Made by a program: the position numbers and the translations under genes. Source: Pseudomonadales bacterium (GTDB taxonomy: Bacteria > Pseudomonadota > Gammaproteobacteria > Pseudomonadales > Azotimanducaceae). Taken from it: DNA of 5,603 bases. Positions 1-5,603 of the stretch are shown in pieces. The stretch covers positions 1-5,603 of the forward strand of contig SKXG01000241.1 of NCBI GenBank assembly GCA_007128525.1. Reading direction: 5' to 3'. The notes beneath the pieces are model-generated. The model searched no databases and was not told the origin of the DNA. It was given only the letters and a program-made list of their open reading frames with translations. Position 1 is the stretch's first letter, and the number at the start of each line of letters is the position of its first letter.

Positions 1-2191
1 ACAGGTTCACCGCCATGGTGATCGGCGGCAGGCCCGCGCGAACCCAGTCGACGCTTTGCTGGCAGGCTGTCCGCAGTATCCAGCGCCCAATGGGTACGAT
101 CAGGCCGGTGTCTTCGGCAACGGGAATGAGCCTTGTCGGTGAGACTTCGCCCAGCTCAGGGTTGTGCCAGCGCAGCAGTGCTTCCACACCATGGATGCTG
201 TTGTTGTTGAGGTCCACTTTGGCCTGGTAGTGCAGGCTGAGTTCGTTTCGTTCCAGTGCGCGGCGCAGGTGGTTCTCGATGGACATACGTTCGACCGATC
301 GGCGTTGCACGGATTCGCTGAAGTATTGGTGGTTGTTCTTGCCTTCTTCTTTGGCTTGGTACATTGCGATGTCGGCATTCTTCATCAGCGTGTCCGCGTC
401 AGTCCCGTGCGCCGGATACATGGCAACGCCGATGCTTGCCGTCACCCGACACTCATGGCCGGAGACGGAAACCGGTTGTATGGCCGCATTGAGCAGTTTG
501 TTGGCCACGGCATCGATCTGTTCGGGAGAAGAAACTTCCTGCAGCAAAAGCACGAACTCATCGCCACCGATTCTTGCAATCAGGTCGCTGGCACGAAGAC
601 ATTGCTGCAGGCGGCGTGACACTGTTTGCAGTAGCTGATCACCAGCTTCGTGACCAAGCGTGTCATTGATGATCTTGAAGCGATCAAGGTCGATGAACAG
701 GACGGCAAACCGGCGTTCATACCGGTTTGCGTTTTCAATGGTCATCCGCAGCACTTCACTGAACATGACCCGATTCGGCAGCTCGGTGAGCGCGTCATGG
801 GTGGCCAGGTGCTGTATGCGTTGCTGGTTTCTCTGGCGCTCTTCCTGGTAGGCAAAGTTGCCGAGTGCGAAAGCGACATTGTCGGCCATGCGCTGCAGCA
901 GTTCGATGACGCCGTGATCAAAGCTCCGTTTATGCTCGGAGTAGAACAGCAATACTGCGACAACTTTATTGGCCTGAAGTACGGGAATGGCGGCCCCCGA
1001 CGCAACGCCCTGGCTGCGGGCAAGTTCATGCCAGCTGGCGGTACGTTCATCGGCAACAAAATCGTTGCTGATGGCAGGCAGCTTGGTGGCATAAGCCAGG
1101 CCAGCCAGGCCGGCTCCAGTGCGGCCATTCTCGGGTAGCGGCACATGCCGCTCGCGCAACATGCCCGCGCTGGGGCCGGAGGCGGCCGTGATGTAAAGCG
1201 TTGCTTTGCCCTGACCAGGAACGGCTACGGCCGCCAGCCGCAGCTGGCCGCCATCCACGGCCGCTTCGCAAACACGTTGGTAAAGCTCCTGCGGGGTTTC
1301 CGTGTGCAGTATGGCTTCATTGGTGGCGCTGAGCGCCGCATACATGCGCTGCAGCCTGTCGCTGCTGCGCTCGGCCAGTTTGCGCGCACTGATGTCCTGT
1401 ACCGTGGTGACGATGAACCAACGCTTGTCGATCTCCACGGCGCGTCGGTGCAGCTCAATGATGGTAGGGAGTCCCGCTTTGGTCGTGGTGCGTACCTCCA
1501 GCGTGGTTCCGGCGCCCCCCTGAGCAATGAGCTCGTCGTACTCGGCAGCCAATTCGTCCCTGTTACGTTGCATTGTCGTGTGCGGCCCTATACTGAGCAG
1601 CTCGGTACGGCTGTAACCCGACTGCTCGACAGCGCGCTGGTTGACGAAAACGAATCGCATCGATGCCCGGTCCACGACATAGATCATGGACTGTGAAGCA
1701 TCCATAGCGATCTGGAACTGTTGCAGTGATTGCTGGTGCTGCCGACGTTCAGTGATGTCTTTGGCGGTGCCCCGATAGCCTGCCAATTTGCCATCACGGT
1801 CGTAGAGGGCTTCGCCGCTCAGGTTGACGTAAGACTGCCGGCCGTCGGAACGCTCCAGCAGGCAGGTCAGGTCACGAAAAGTGATGCCGCTGAGCATATA
1901 GTCACGCTGTGCGGCCCAGCCGTCCTTCGTGAGCAGGTGCAGACCTGCGGCCCAGGGTTCGCGGCCGATGAAATCGTCGGACGAGACCCCGTCCGGGCTG
2001 TCGACCAGACGGCCCTGGAGTTTGGTGAATCGCAGGTCCGCATCGAGTTCCCAATAGGCGTCAAATGCCAGCTGTATCAGGCTCCAAAGGTCTGATTCCG
2101 GTGCCTTGTCGGGCTCGCCGGTGGGCTTGACGTCAGGCTCGCCCTGCTGGTTTCGATCTGTCAGGCCTGCGTTGGTGAACTCGCTGGACAC
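1..2191 (-). CDS. PAS-PAS-GAF-GGDEF-EAL c-di-GMP cyclase/phosphodiesterase hybrid (3' end cut by window edge)
   Basis: A sensory protein predicted to make and/or degrade the second messenger cyclic di-GMP in the cytoplasm. The frame is open for 730 codons and runs off the left edge. Domains in order: PAS at about 35-150 (ending DITERR), PAS at about 156-275 (ending DISARK), GAF at about 283-445, GGDEF at about 460-625, and EAL from about 640. The cyclase active site is intact: GGDEF at 542-546, with the upstream DLDRFKIINDTLGH block. An RxxD product-inhibition site (R533, D536) lies five residues before it. The EAL motif (670-672, in VEALLRW) and the conserved Asn of the MAVNL block (729) are present; roughly the last 170 residues, with further catalytic residues, lie outside. 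No transmembrane segment is visible. The GTG start at 2191 is chosen because GGGGAGG sits six bases upstream; an in-frame ATG at 2206 would add five residues but has poor spacing. Domain calls are confident. Net enzyme activity and ligand are unknown. Confidence 0.95.
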   Translation of the reverse strand, partial: MSSEFTNAGLTDRNQQGEPDVKPTGEPDKAPESDLWSLIQLAFDAYWELDADLRFTKLQGRLVDSPDGVSSDDFIGREPWAAGLHLLTKDGWAAQRDYMLSGITFRDLTCLLERSDGRQSYVNLSGEALYDRDGKLAGYRGTAKDITERRQHQQSLQQFQIAMDASQSMIYVVDRASMRFVFVNQRAVEQSGYSRTELLSIGPHTTMQRNRDELAAEYDELIAQGGAGTTLEVRTTTKAGLPTIIELHRRAVEIDKRWFIVTTVQDISARKLAERSSDRLQRMYAALSATNEAILHTETPQELYQRVCEAAVDGGQLRLAAVAVPGQGKATLYITAASGPSAGMLRERHVPLPENGRTGAGLAGLAYATKLPAISNDFVADERTASWHELARSQGVASGAAIPVLQANKVVAVLLFYSEHKRSFDHGVIELLQRMADNVAFALGNFAYQEERQRNQQRIQHLATHDALTELPNRVMFSEVLRMTIENANRYERRFAVLFIDLDRFKIINDTLGHEAGDQLLQTVSRRLQQCLRASDLIARIGGDEFVLLLQEVSSPEQIDAVANKLLNAAIQPVSVSGHECRVTASIGVAMYPAHGTDADTLMKNADIAMYQAKEEGKNNHQYFSESVQRRSVERMSIENHLRRALERNELSLHYQAKVDLNNNSIHGVEALLRWHNPELGEVSPTRLIPVAEDTGLIVPIGRWILRTACQQSVDWVRAGLPPITMAVNL

Positions 2192-2197
2192 TGTCGT

Positions 2198-2204
2198 CCT
2201 CCCC
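2198..2204 (-). promoter_or_regulatory. Strong Shine-Dalgarno site for the c-di-GMP gene
   Basis: On the minus strand GGGGAGG lies six bases before the GTG at 2191. This is the best ribosome-binding site in the window, and it decides the start in favour of GTG. The alternative ATG at 2206-2204 overlaps the first G of this element and has no comparable site upstream. Confidence 0.7.
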
Positions 2205-2221
2205 ATGCTGTTCAGGCGTCA

Positions 2222-2234
2222 TGGACCCTGTCCA
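2222..2234. repeat. Short palindrome TGGAC-N3-GTCCA in the leader of the c-di-GMP gene
   Basis: TGGAC CCT GTCCA is a perfect inverted repeat with 5-bp arms and a 3-bp centre. It lies just downstream (minus strand) of the possible -10 at 2238-2243. That position, near a putative transcription start, would suit an operator or a small leader hairpin. The arms are short, so chance is a real alternative. Confidence 0.3.
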
Positions 2235-2237
2235 ATA

Positions 2238-2243
2238 ACTATA
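2238..2243 (-). promoter_or_regulatory. Possible -10 element in the gap before the c-di-GMP gene
   Basis: The 148-bp gap 2192-2339 is visibly more AT-rich than the flanking genes. On the minus strand it contains TATAGT (five of six matches to TATAAT), about 47 bases before the GTG start. No good TTGACA-like -35 lies 16-18 bases upstream, so an activator-dependent promoter or a chance match are both possible. I saw no clear rho-independent terminator for the upstream gene in this gap. Confidence 0.25.
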
Positions 2244-2312
2244 GCCCAGCCTGACGTTTTTTCGTCTTACTATGAAATGCGAAGAGTTCTCAGTAGCGAT
2301 GTTCTATCTGGT

Positions 2313-2323
2313 GATGGTCCATC
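2313..2323. repeat. Short palindrome GATGG-T-CCATC in the same intergenic gap
   Basis: An 11-bp odd palindrome with perfect 5-bp arms, shortly after the stop of the membrane hydrolase gene. No T-run follows on the minus strand, so it is not a convincing terminator. It shares the core GGTCCAT (inverted) with the element at 2221-2227. It may be an operator half-set or chance. Confidence 0.25.
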
Positions 2324-2339
2324 TGATTACGTCGGTTTG

Positions 2340-3362
2340 TTATTGGCCTTGAGGCGCTGTCGCCGTCGGGCGGCCCATCATCATGTCCATGTAGGCCTGC
2401 CGCTCTGCCGGAGACATGTCCCGGTCGGTCACCAGGTTTACGTGTGCGTCCGGCTGCTGCGGGTCGACCTCAATGCGCCAGATTGAGCGGATGGATGTGG
2501 GCAACATGCCATATCGGGCATCACCGAAGGTCCAGGGTTCGCCTGGGGTATGGACCAGCAGATCATCGGTGAAGAAGGCAAAGCGGTCGACGTCTGCGGC
2601 CATCTGGCTGTCTGGCGGCAGCGATGTGAGATCCTGGGGGTGCAGGCGCGGTGCAGCCTCACCCGCATAGGTACGGCCTGGACCAAACCAGCCGGGGCGA
2701 ATGGCGTCCACCTGGATGTGGTCGTTGGTCACAGTAATGCTGCGCCACAGCAGCAGGTTGCCGAACGTCGGCTTCACCATCAGTCGCTCTGCTTCGATAC
2801 CGCGCTGCGCGTTCAAGTCTGCGGCGGCCTGTAGTGCCCGATGGTGCTGGAAGGCGCCGAGGCTCAGATAGAGGCCGGCTAGCACAAGGGCGACGCGACT
2901 GGCTGCAGGGCCGCGCCGCCAGAGCGCCCAGCCCACGCCACCGGCAAGGATCAGCGTGAACAGCGGGTCGACGACACTGATGATGCTCCCGGCAGTCCTG
3001 GCATCGCTGAAGGGCCACAGCAGGTGGGTGCCATAGCTGGTCGCGGCATCCAGCGGCGCGTGCAGGGCGTAGCCAATGAATGCAAACAGATAGCAGCGGC
3101 CAAAGCTCAACTGTCGGCGCAGCCAGGGCCACAGGAGCATGGTTGCCAGCAGGGCGCCGATCGGGATGAAAATCAGGGCGTGTGTAAACGCGCGGTGATA
3201 CTCAATGTAAAGCAGTGGGTCCGTGGTGCTGCGAATGAAGGCGTCAGTATCTGGAAGCAGGGCCGCGCCTGCGGCGACCAGCGCAGCCTTACGCATCTCT
3301 TGTGGTCTGGCGATGGCGATGGCGGCACCGGCGCCCAGCAGCGCGTGGCTGAGCAGATCCAT
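2340..3362 (-). CDS. YdjM/DUF457-family membrane-bound metal-dependent hydrolase
   Basis: A 340-residue inner-membrane protein of the family named metal-dependent hydrolase (LexA-regulated YdjM type, DUF457). Its substrate is not established. The N-terminal MDLLSHALLG start is typical and fixes the ATG. Conserved acidic and histidine residues follow: D2, H6, D38/D40 in LLPDTD, H56 and H61 in HRAFTHA, H101/D105 in HAPLD, the SYGT...WPFSD block (109-120) and D132. About six hydrophobic segments fill residues 4-172. The remainder is a soluble C-terminal region carrying the PTxxNLLLWR (198-207) and GDARYG (280-285) blocks I associate with the long (330-360 residue) form of this family, so length is normal. 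The ATG is six bases after the stop of the alpha/beta hydrolase gene, with no clear ribosome-binding site, which suggests translational coupling. Family assignment is fairly sure; hydrolase activity is inferred from the family name. Confidence 0.9.
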   Translation of the reverse strand: MDLLSHALLGAGAAIAIARPQEMRKAALVAAGAALLPDTDAFIRSTTDPLLYIEYHRAFTHALIFIPIGALLATMLLWPWLRRQLSFGRCYLFAFIGYALHAPLDAATSYGTHLLWPFSDARTAGSIISVVDPLFTLILAGGVGWALWRRGPAASRVALVLAGLYLSLGAFQHHRALQAAADLNAQRGIEAERLMVKPTFGNLLLWRSITVTNDHIQVDAIRPGWFGPGRTYAGEAAPRLHPQDLTSLPPDSQMAADVDRFAFFTDDLLVHTPGEPWTFGDARYGMLPTSIRSIWRIEVDPQQPDAHVNLVTDRDMSPAERQAYMDMMMGRPTATAPQGQ

Positions 3363-3368
3363 GGCCGG

Positions 3369-4091
3369 TCAGCTGGCGTGACGTTGCAGGAACGCCCGGG
3401 CGGTTTCTATACCCTGCTGGCGATGTTCGGGTTCCTTCCAGTATTCGATCAGCTCTGCAGCGGGCGCCAGTTCGGCCAGCTCCCGTGACACTGCTTCCGG
3501 GTGGTACAGGTCGTTGCCCATCAGCACCAGCAGCGGCGTCTGGCACTGGCGAACAAAATCGCGCGATACGTTGTACAGGAAGTCTCCGCCAAACATGTTG
3601 TTCCGGAATCGGGCCCAGTCCTGATCGGTTAGCTCCGGGTGCTGTGCCCGCAAGCCTTCTGCCCAGCCTTCAAAGAGCTGGTCAAAGGCCGCCTGGTTGT
3701 CCGCGCTGCGGCCGATGGTCTGCAGGATAACGGCACTGCGTACGCGTTCGGGTGCGGCCTCAATCAAGCCCATGCAATACGGGCCGCCAATGCACATGCC
3801 CAACGTCTGAAATTGGTCTATGCCCAGATGGTCCATCAACGCCAGTTGATCGTCGCGGTAGGTGTGCCAGCCGTCGTCGCCGCTGATCGGGCCGGTGGAT
3901 TGGCCAGCGTTGCGCTGGTCCATGGCGATCACCTGGAACTGATCGCTGAATTCCGTCAACGGATTCCAGGGGGCGCGCTCCCAGGCTTCAATGGTCGAAC
4001 GCATGCCACCTGGTGCAATGAGCAGCAGTGCCGGCCCATTGCCACGGGTTTCATAGTGGATACGTGCAGTGTTGTGTTCGAAAAACGGCAT
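3369..4091 (-). CDS. Alpha/beta-fold hydrolase with cysteine nucleophile elbow
   Basis: A 240-residue cytoplasmic alpha/beta hydrolase of unknown substrate. With the ATG at 4091 (protein starting MPFFEHNTARIHYE), the fold landmarks are an LLLIAPGGM oxyanion-region strand and turn (about 22-30), the MDQRNAGQS block (57-65), and the nucleophile elbow GMCIGG (98-103) with Cys100 where most members have Ser. The probable acid is Asp194 (MGNDLYHP) and the probable base His223 (KEPEH). A Cys-Asp-His triad is the arrangement known from dienelactone hydrolases, but the rest of the sequence is not a clear match to them, so I do not assign that reaction. The length suits a compact member with a short cap. 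In-frame ATG at 4100 and TTG at 4127 are alternative starts; none has a good ribosome-binding site, and 4091 is chosen from the typical N-terminus of the fold. It sits between the tandem TetR gene (stop at 4136) and the membrane hydrolase. Confidence 0.9.
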   Translation of the reverse strand: MPFFEHNTARIHYETRGNGPALLLIAPGGMRSTIEAWERAPWNPLTEFSDQFQVIAMDQRNAGQSTGPISGDDGWHTYRDDQLALMDHLGIDQFQTLGMCIGGPYCMGLIEAAPERVRSAVILQTIGRSADNQAAFDQLFEGWAEGLRAQHPELTDQDWARFRNNMFGGDFLYNVSRDFVRQCQTPLLVLMGNDLYHPEAVSRELAELAPAAELIEYWKEPEHRQQGIETARAFLQRHAS

Positions 4092-4135
4092 GACCGTCAT
4101 GCTGCCAAGAAGGTGGTCAGGCCGCAACAGTTGCT

Positions 4136-5380
4136 TTAGCGCGGCGCCAGGCCAAACAGCAGGATATAGGAGTGGTTGTCTGCCACTTCTGCCGGTGTCG
4201 CACGTCCCTTGGGTGAGTACCAGGTTGGGAACCAGTTTGTCAGGCCGGCGCGAACCTTCTCGGCCAGGTAGGTGTCCACGTCACGATACTGCGACTGCGC
4301 CATGCCATTGGCCACGATGTTTTCGTCGACCTGTTGCATGCGCATCAGTTCGCCCATGATCTCTTCCCGGTGTTCTGGATTCAGAAAGGTGACATGGTGG
4401 TAGGTGGGGAAGGGCCCATCTTCGGTGACGTGTCGCTCAAACAGTGAGCGCCGCTGCAGGATCTCCCGCTCCACCGGATCTTGCGTCTTGATGTGTTTGG
4501 TGGCTTCCCAGTTGAACTCCACGGCGCGCTTGTAGCACAGGTAGAGCAGCTCTTCCTTGTTGCGGAAGTAGTAGTAGAACGCACCTTTGGTCAGGTTCAG
4601 CTGTTGCGCGCATTGATCGATCGATGTGGCGTGGACGCCTACACGGTTGAACGACTCCATGGCCACCCGCAGAAACTGCTGCAGCTTCAGGTCTGACATC
4701 GCTTCCCGGTCGAACGGGTTGGGCGGAGCCGGTGCTGGATAGGTCGGCTCTGAACGCGGGATTTCCGGCGGTTTGGCTGACTTCTTGGTGATGCCATGCG
4801 TTACGATGTCTACCAGTTTGGCCATCATGTCATCCGGATCGTATGGCAGCCGCGACGTGTACCAGAAGCTCATCCACTCAACGATACCCAGGATGCCGAT
4901 GCCGGCCAGGAATGGGTCCATTCTGGCGATGGAGCCGTCTTTGACGCCATCTGCAACCATGCGTTGTACGAACAGGATGTTGCCGCGCTGGATATTGCGG
5001 ATTTCGTCCGCCCACTCCGGCTTGAGCGCGCCGATCTCACTGAGAATGGCTGGCCGGCCCTGCTGCTTGTGCAACAGGTTCAGCATGAAGTGCTGGATTC
5101 GACCAAGGCCGGTGTCTTCGGCCTGATAGGCAGACTCCAGCTGTTCACGGCGCATCAGGCAGCTCTTGTGATACACCTTGTAGGCAAGTTCCTCCTTGCC
5201 CTTCACGTAGTGATACAGCGTGGCCGGATTCATACCCAGGTCGTCAGCCAGCTCCTCCATGCGCGTGGCCAGAAAGCCGCGGCGATTGAAGTAGCGGGTT
5301 GCTACACGGATGATCTCGTCCAGGCGCTCCGCCCGTTTACGGGCGACCCGGGGGCTTGGCTTCCGTTGCTTTTCTGTCAC
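4136..5380 (-). CDS. Tandem (double) TetR/AcrR-family transcriptional regulator
   Basis: A 414-residue DNA-binding regulator, about twice the usual TetR length of about 200. The first unit has its TetR N-terminal domain at about 17-66, with a helix-turn-helix ending NPATLYHYVKGKEEL, and a ligand domain up to about 198. A linker at 200-225 has nine prolines. The second unit starts near Met228, with its helix-turn-helix ending TKGAFYYYFRNKEEL (about 264-278). Over 48 aligned residues from RVA (25 and 238) the two DNA-binding domains share 19 identities. Both ligand domains end with a similar motif: EWMSFWY (ending Y174) and NWFPTWY (ending Y388). That motif and its surroundings recall fatty-acid and steroid regulators (KstR2/PsrA-like), so an acyl-CoA-like ligand is possible but inferred. 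There is no in-frame ATG before mid-helix, so the start is GTG at 5380 or TTG at 5389. It probably regulates itself and the following hydrolase genes. Confidence 0.92.
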   Translation of the reverse strand: MTEKQRKPSPRVARKRAERLDEIIRVATRYFNRRGFLATRMEELADDLGMNPATLYHYVKGKEELAYKVYHKSCLMRREQLESAYQAEDTGLGRIQHFMLNLLHKQQGRPAILSEIGALKPEWADEIRNIQRGNILFVQRMVADGVKDGSIARMDPFLAGIGILGIVEWMSFWYTSRLPYDPDDMMAKLVDIVTHGITKKSAKPPEIPRSEPTYPAPAPPNPFDREAMSDLKLQQFLRVAMESFNRVGVHATSIDQCAQQLNLTKGAFYYYFRNKEELLYLCYKRAVEFNWEATKHIKTQDPVEREILQRRSLFERHVTEDGPFPTYHHVTFLNPEHREEIMGELMRMQQVDENIVANGMAQSQYRDVDTYLAEKVRAGLTNWFPTWYSPKGRATPAEVADNHSYILLFGLAPR

Positions 5381-5420
5381 TTCTTGCAAGGATATGGCGC
5401 GCCTGTACTGCTGTTCCTGT

Positions 5421-5431
5421 AAGGCCGTCGG
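5421..5431 (+). repeat. Direct repeat copy 1, AAGGCCGTCGG
   Basis: This 11-base word recurs exactly at 5573-5583, 152 bases away, within the same short region upstream of the tandem TetR gene. The match stops at both ends (T versus C before, G versus A after). Copy 1 overlaps the first arm of the inverted repeat by two bases. Confidence 0.35.
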
Positions 5432-5452
5432 GTGCGCTGCTGGCGCGCACCC
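5430..5452. repeat. Perfect 8-bp inverted repeat upstream of the tandem TetR gene (candidate operator or hairpin)
   Basis: GGGTGCGC and GCGCACCC flank a 7-base centre (TGCTGGC). The site lies about 50 bases before the regulator start. A palindrome in the leader of a TetR gene is a natural autoregulatory operator candidate. It could equally be a GC-rich stem ending an upstream minus-strand gene, but no T-run follows on either strand, so a standard rho-independent terminator is not supported. A further 8-bp palindrome, GGCGCGCC, lies at 5396-5403, between this repeat and the start. Confidence 0.45.
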
Positions 5453-5547
5453 CGGTCAGCCTGGTAGGTCGTCTTGACTCAGTACTCGCCAGTCACCGGC
5501 TCCTCTATTGGGTTCTGGGCGTGCCGGCCATGACGAGCCAGCGCTCA

Positions 5548-5603
5548 TTAAAGCAGCCTCAGCGCTTTGCGCAAGGCCGTCGGACATCTTTGGGCCAAGT
5601 CAA
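5548..5603 (-). CDS. Possible C-terminal tail of an upstream gene (partial, doubtful)
   Basis: From the right edge, one minus-strand frame reads 17 codons (DLAQRCPTALRKALRLL) and then TAA, followed directly by TGA (5547-5545). Of the three minus-strand frames here it has the most gene-like third-position GC. The CPTALRKAL stretch faintly recalls the sPtALr-K helix of enoyl-CoA hydratase-like proteins. The piece is far too short to prove this, and such a protein would normally continue for some 30 residues more. It may be a gene end, a truncated gene or noise. Between 5481 and 5547 I see no other supportable gene. Confidence 0.22.
   Translation of the reverse strand, partial: DLAQRCPTALRKALRLL
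5573..5583 (+). repeat. Direct repeat copy 2, AAGGCCGTCGG
   Basis: Exact second copy of the word at 5421-5431. It lies next to, and overlaps by two bases, the palindrome TTGCGCAA (5567-5574). It may also fall inside the end of an upstream coding region, in which case the repeat would be coincidental. Confidence 0.35.

Noticed and set aside
164..1696. Several plus-strand open frames of 120-183 codons (164-619, 650-1138, 1145-1696)
   Set aside because: All are antisense to the PAS-GAF-GGDEF-EAL gene, whose motifs are unmistakable on the minus strand. None has a recognisable domain or a good ribosome-binding site that I can see.
2253..2266. GACG-TTTTTT-CGTC as a terminator hairpin
   Set aside because: The stem is only 4 bp and the T-run is in the loop, not after the stem, so it does not look like a rho-independent terminator.
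102..5122. Exact 17-base repeat AGGCCGGTGTCTTCGGC at 102-118 and 5106-5122
   Set aside because: Both copies encode AEDTGL by chance on the minus strand: one is the conserved AEDTGLI of the EAL domain, the other lies in the unrelated first TetR ligand domain. No flanking similarity extends it.
4796..5422. A 208-codon plus-strand open frame antisense to the tandem TetR gene
   Set aside because: It lies opposite clear TetR domains, shows no recognisable protein family, and is the kind of shadow frame expected in GC-rich coding DNA.
5474..5509. Plus-strand TTGACT with TCTATT as a possible promoter
   Set aside because: The spacing is 24 bases, far from the usual 16-18, and no supported plus-strand gene follows within the window.
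5456..5587. Minus-strand 43-codon frame starting MSDGLAQSAEAAL
   Set aside because: It has no ribosome-binding site, weak codon character and no recognisable family, and it overlaps other equally weak frames.
5530..5603. Plus-strand open frame from ATG at 5530 (MTSQRSLKQPQRFAQ...) running off the right edge
   Set aside because: It has no ribosome-binding site and no recognisable sequence. It is too short to separate from chance.

Overview
The window is a GC-rich stretch of bacterial chromosome, most like a free-living (possibly marine or environmental) gammaproteobacterium. That placement is only an impression from codon use and gene families (a c-di-GMP hybrid protein, a fatty-acid/steroid-type TetR regulator, small hydrolases). 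I see no phage, IS, CRISPR, tRNA or rRNA signal.

All four well-supported genes lie on the minus strand, so they read from right to left. At the right edge (5381-5603) is a short non-coding or gene-end region. It holds a perfect 8-bp inverted repeat (5430-5452), an 11-bp direct repeat and perhaps the last 17 codons of an upstream gene. Next is a 414-residue regulator (5380-4136) made of two complete TetR-type units joined by a proline-rich linker. It is followed closely by an alpha/beta hydrolase with a cysteine in the nucleophile elbow (4091-3369). Six bases further on comes a YdjM/DUF457-type membrane-bound metal-dependent hydrolase (3362-2340). After a 148-bp, more AT-rich gap comes a large sensory c-di-GMP protein, PAS-PAS-GAF-GGDEF-EAL (2191 to beyond base 1). 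Its C-terminal EAL domain is cut by the window edge.

The tandem TetR, the hydrolase and the membrane protein are spaced like one transcription unit, and the regulator probably controls itself and the two enzymes. The c-di-GMP gene has its own strong ribosome-binding site and a gap long enough for its own promoter, so it may be a separate unit. The least ordinary item is the double TetR regulator. Both halves keep a recognisable helix-turn-helix and the same tryptophan/tyrosine motif near the end of the ligand-binding domain, which points to duplication or fusion of related regulators.
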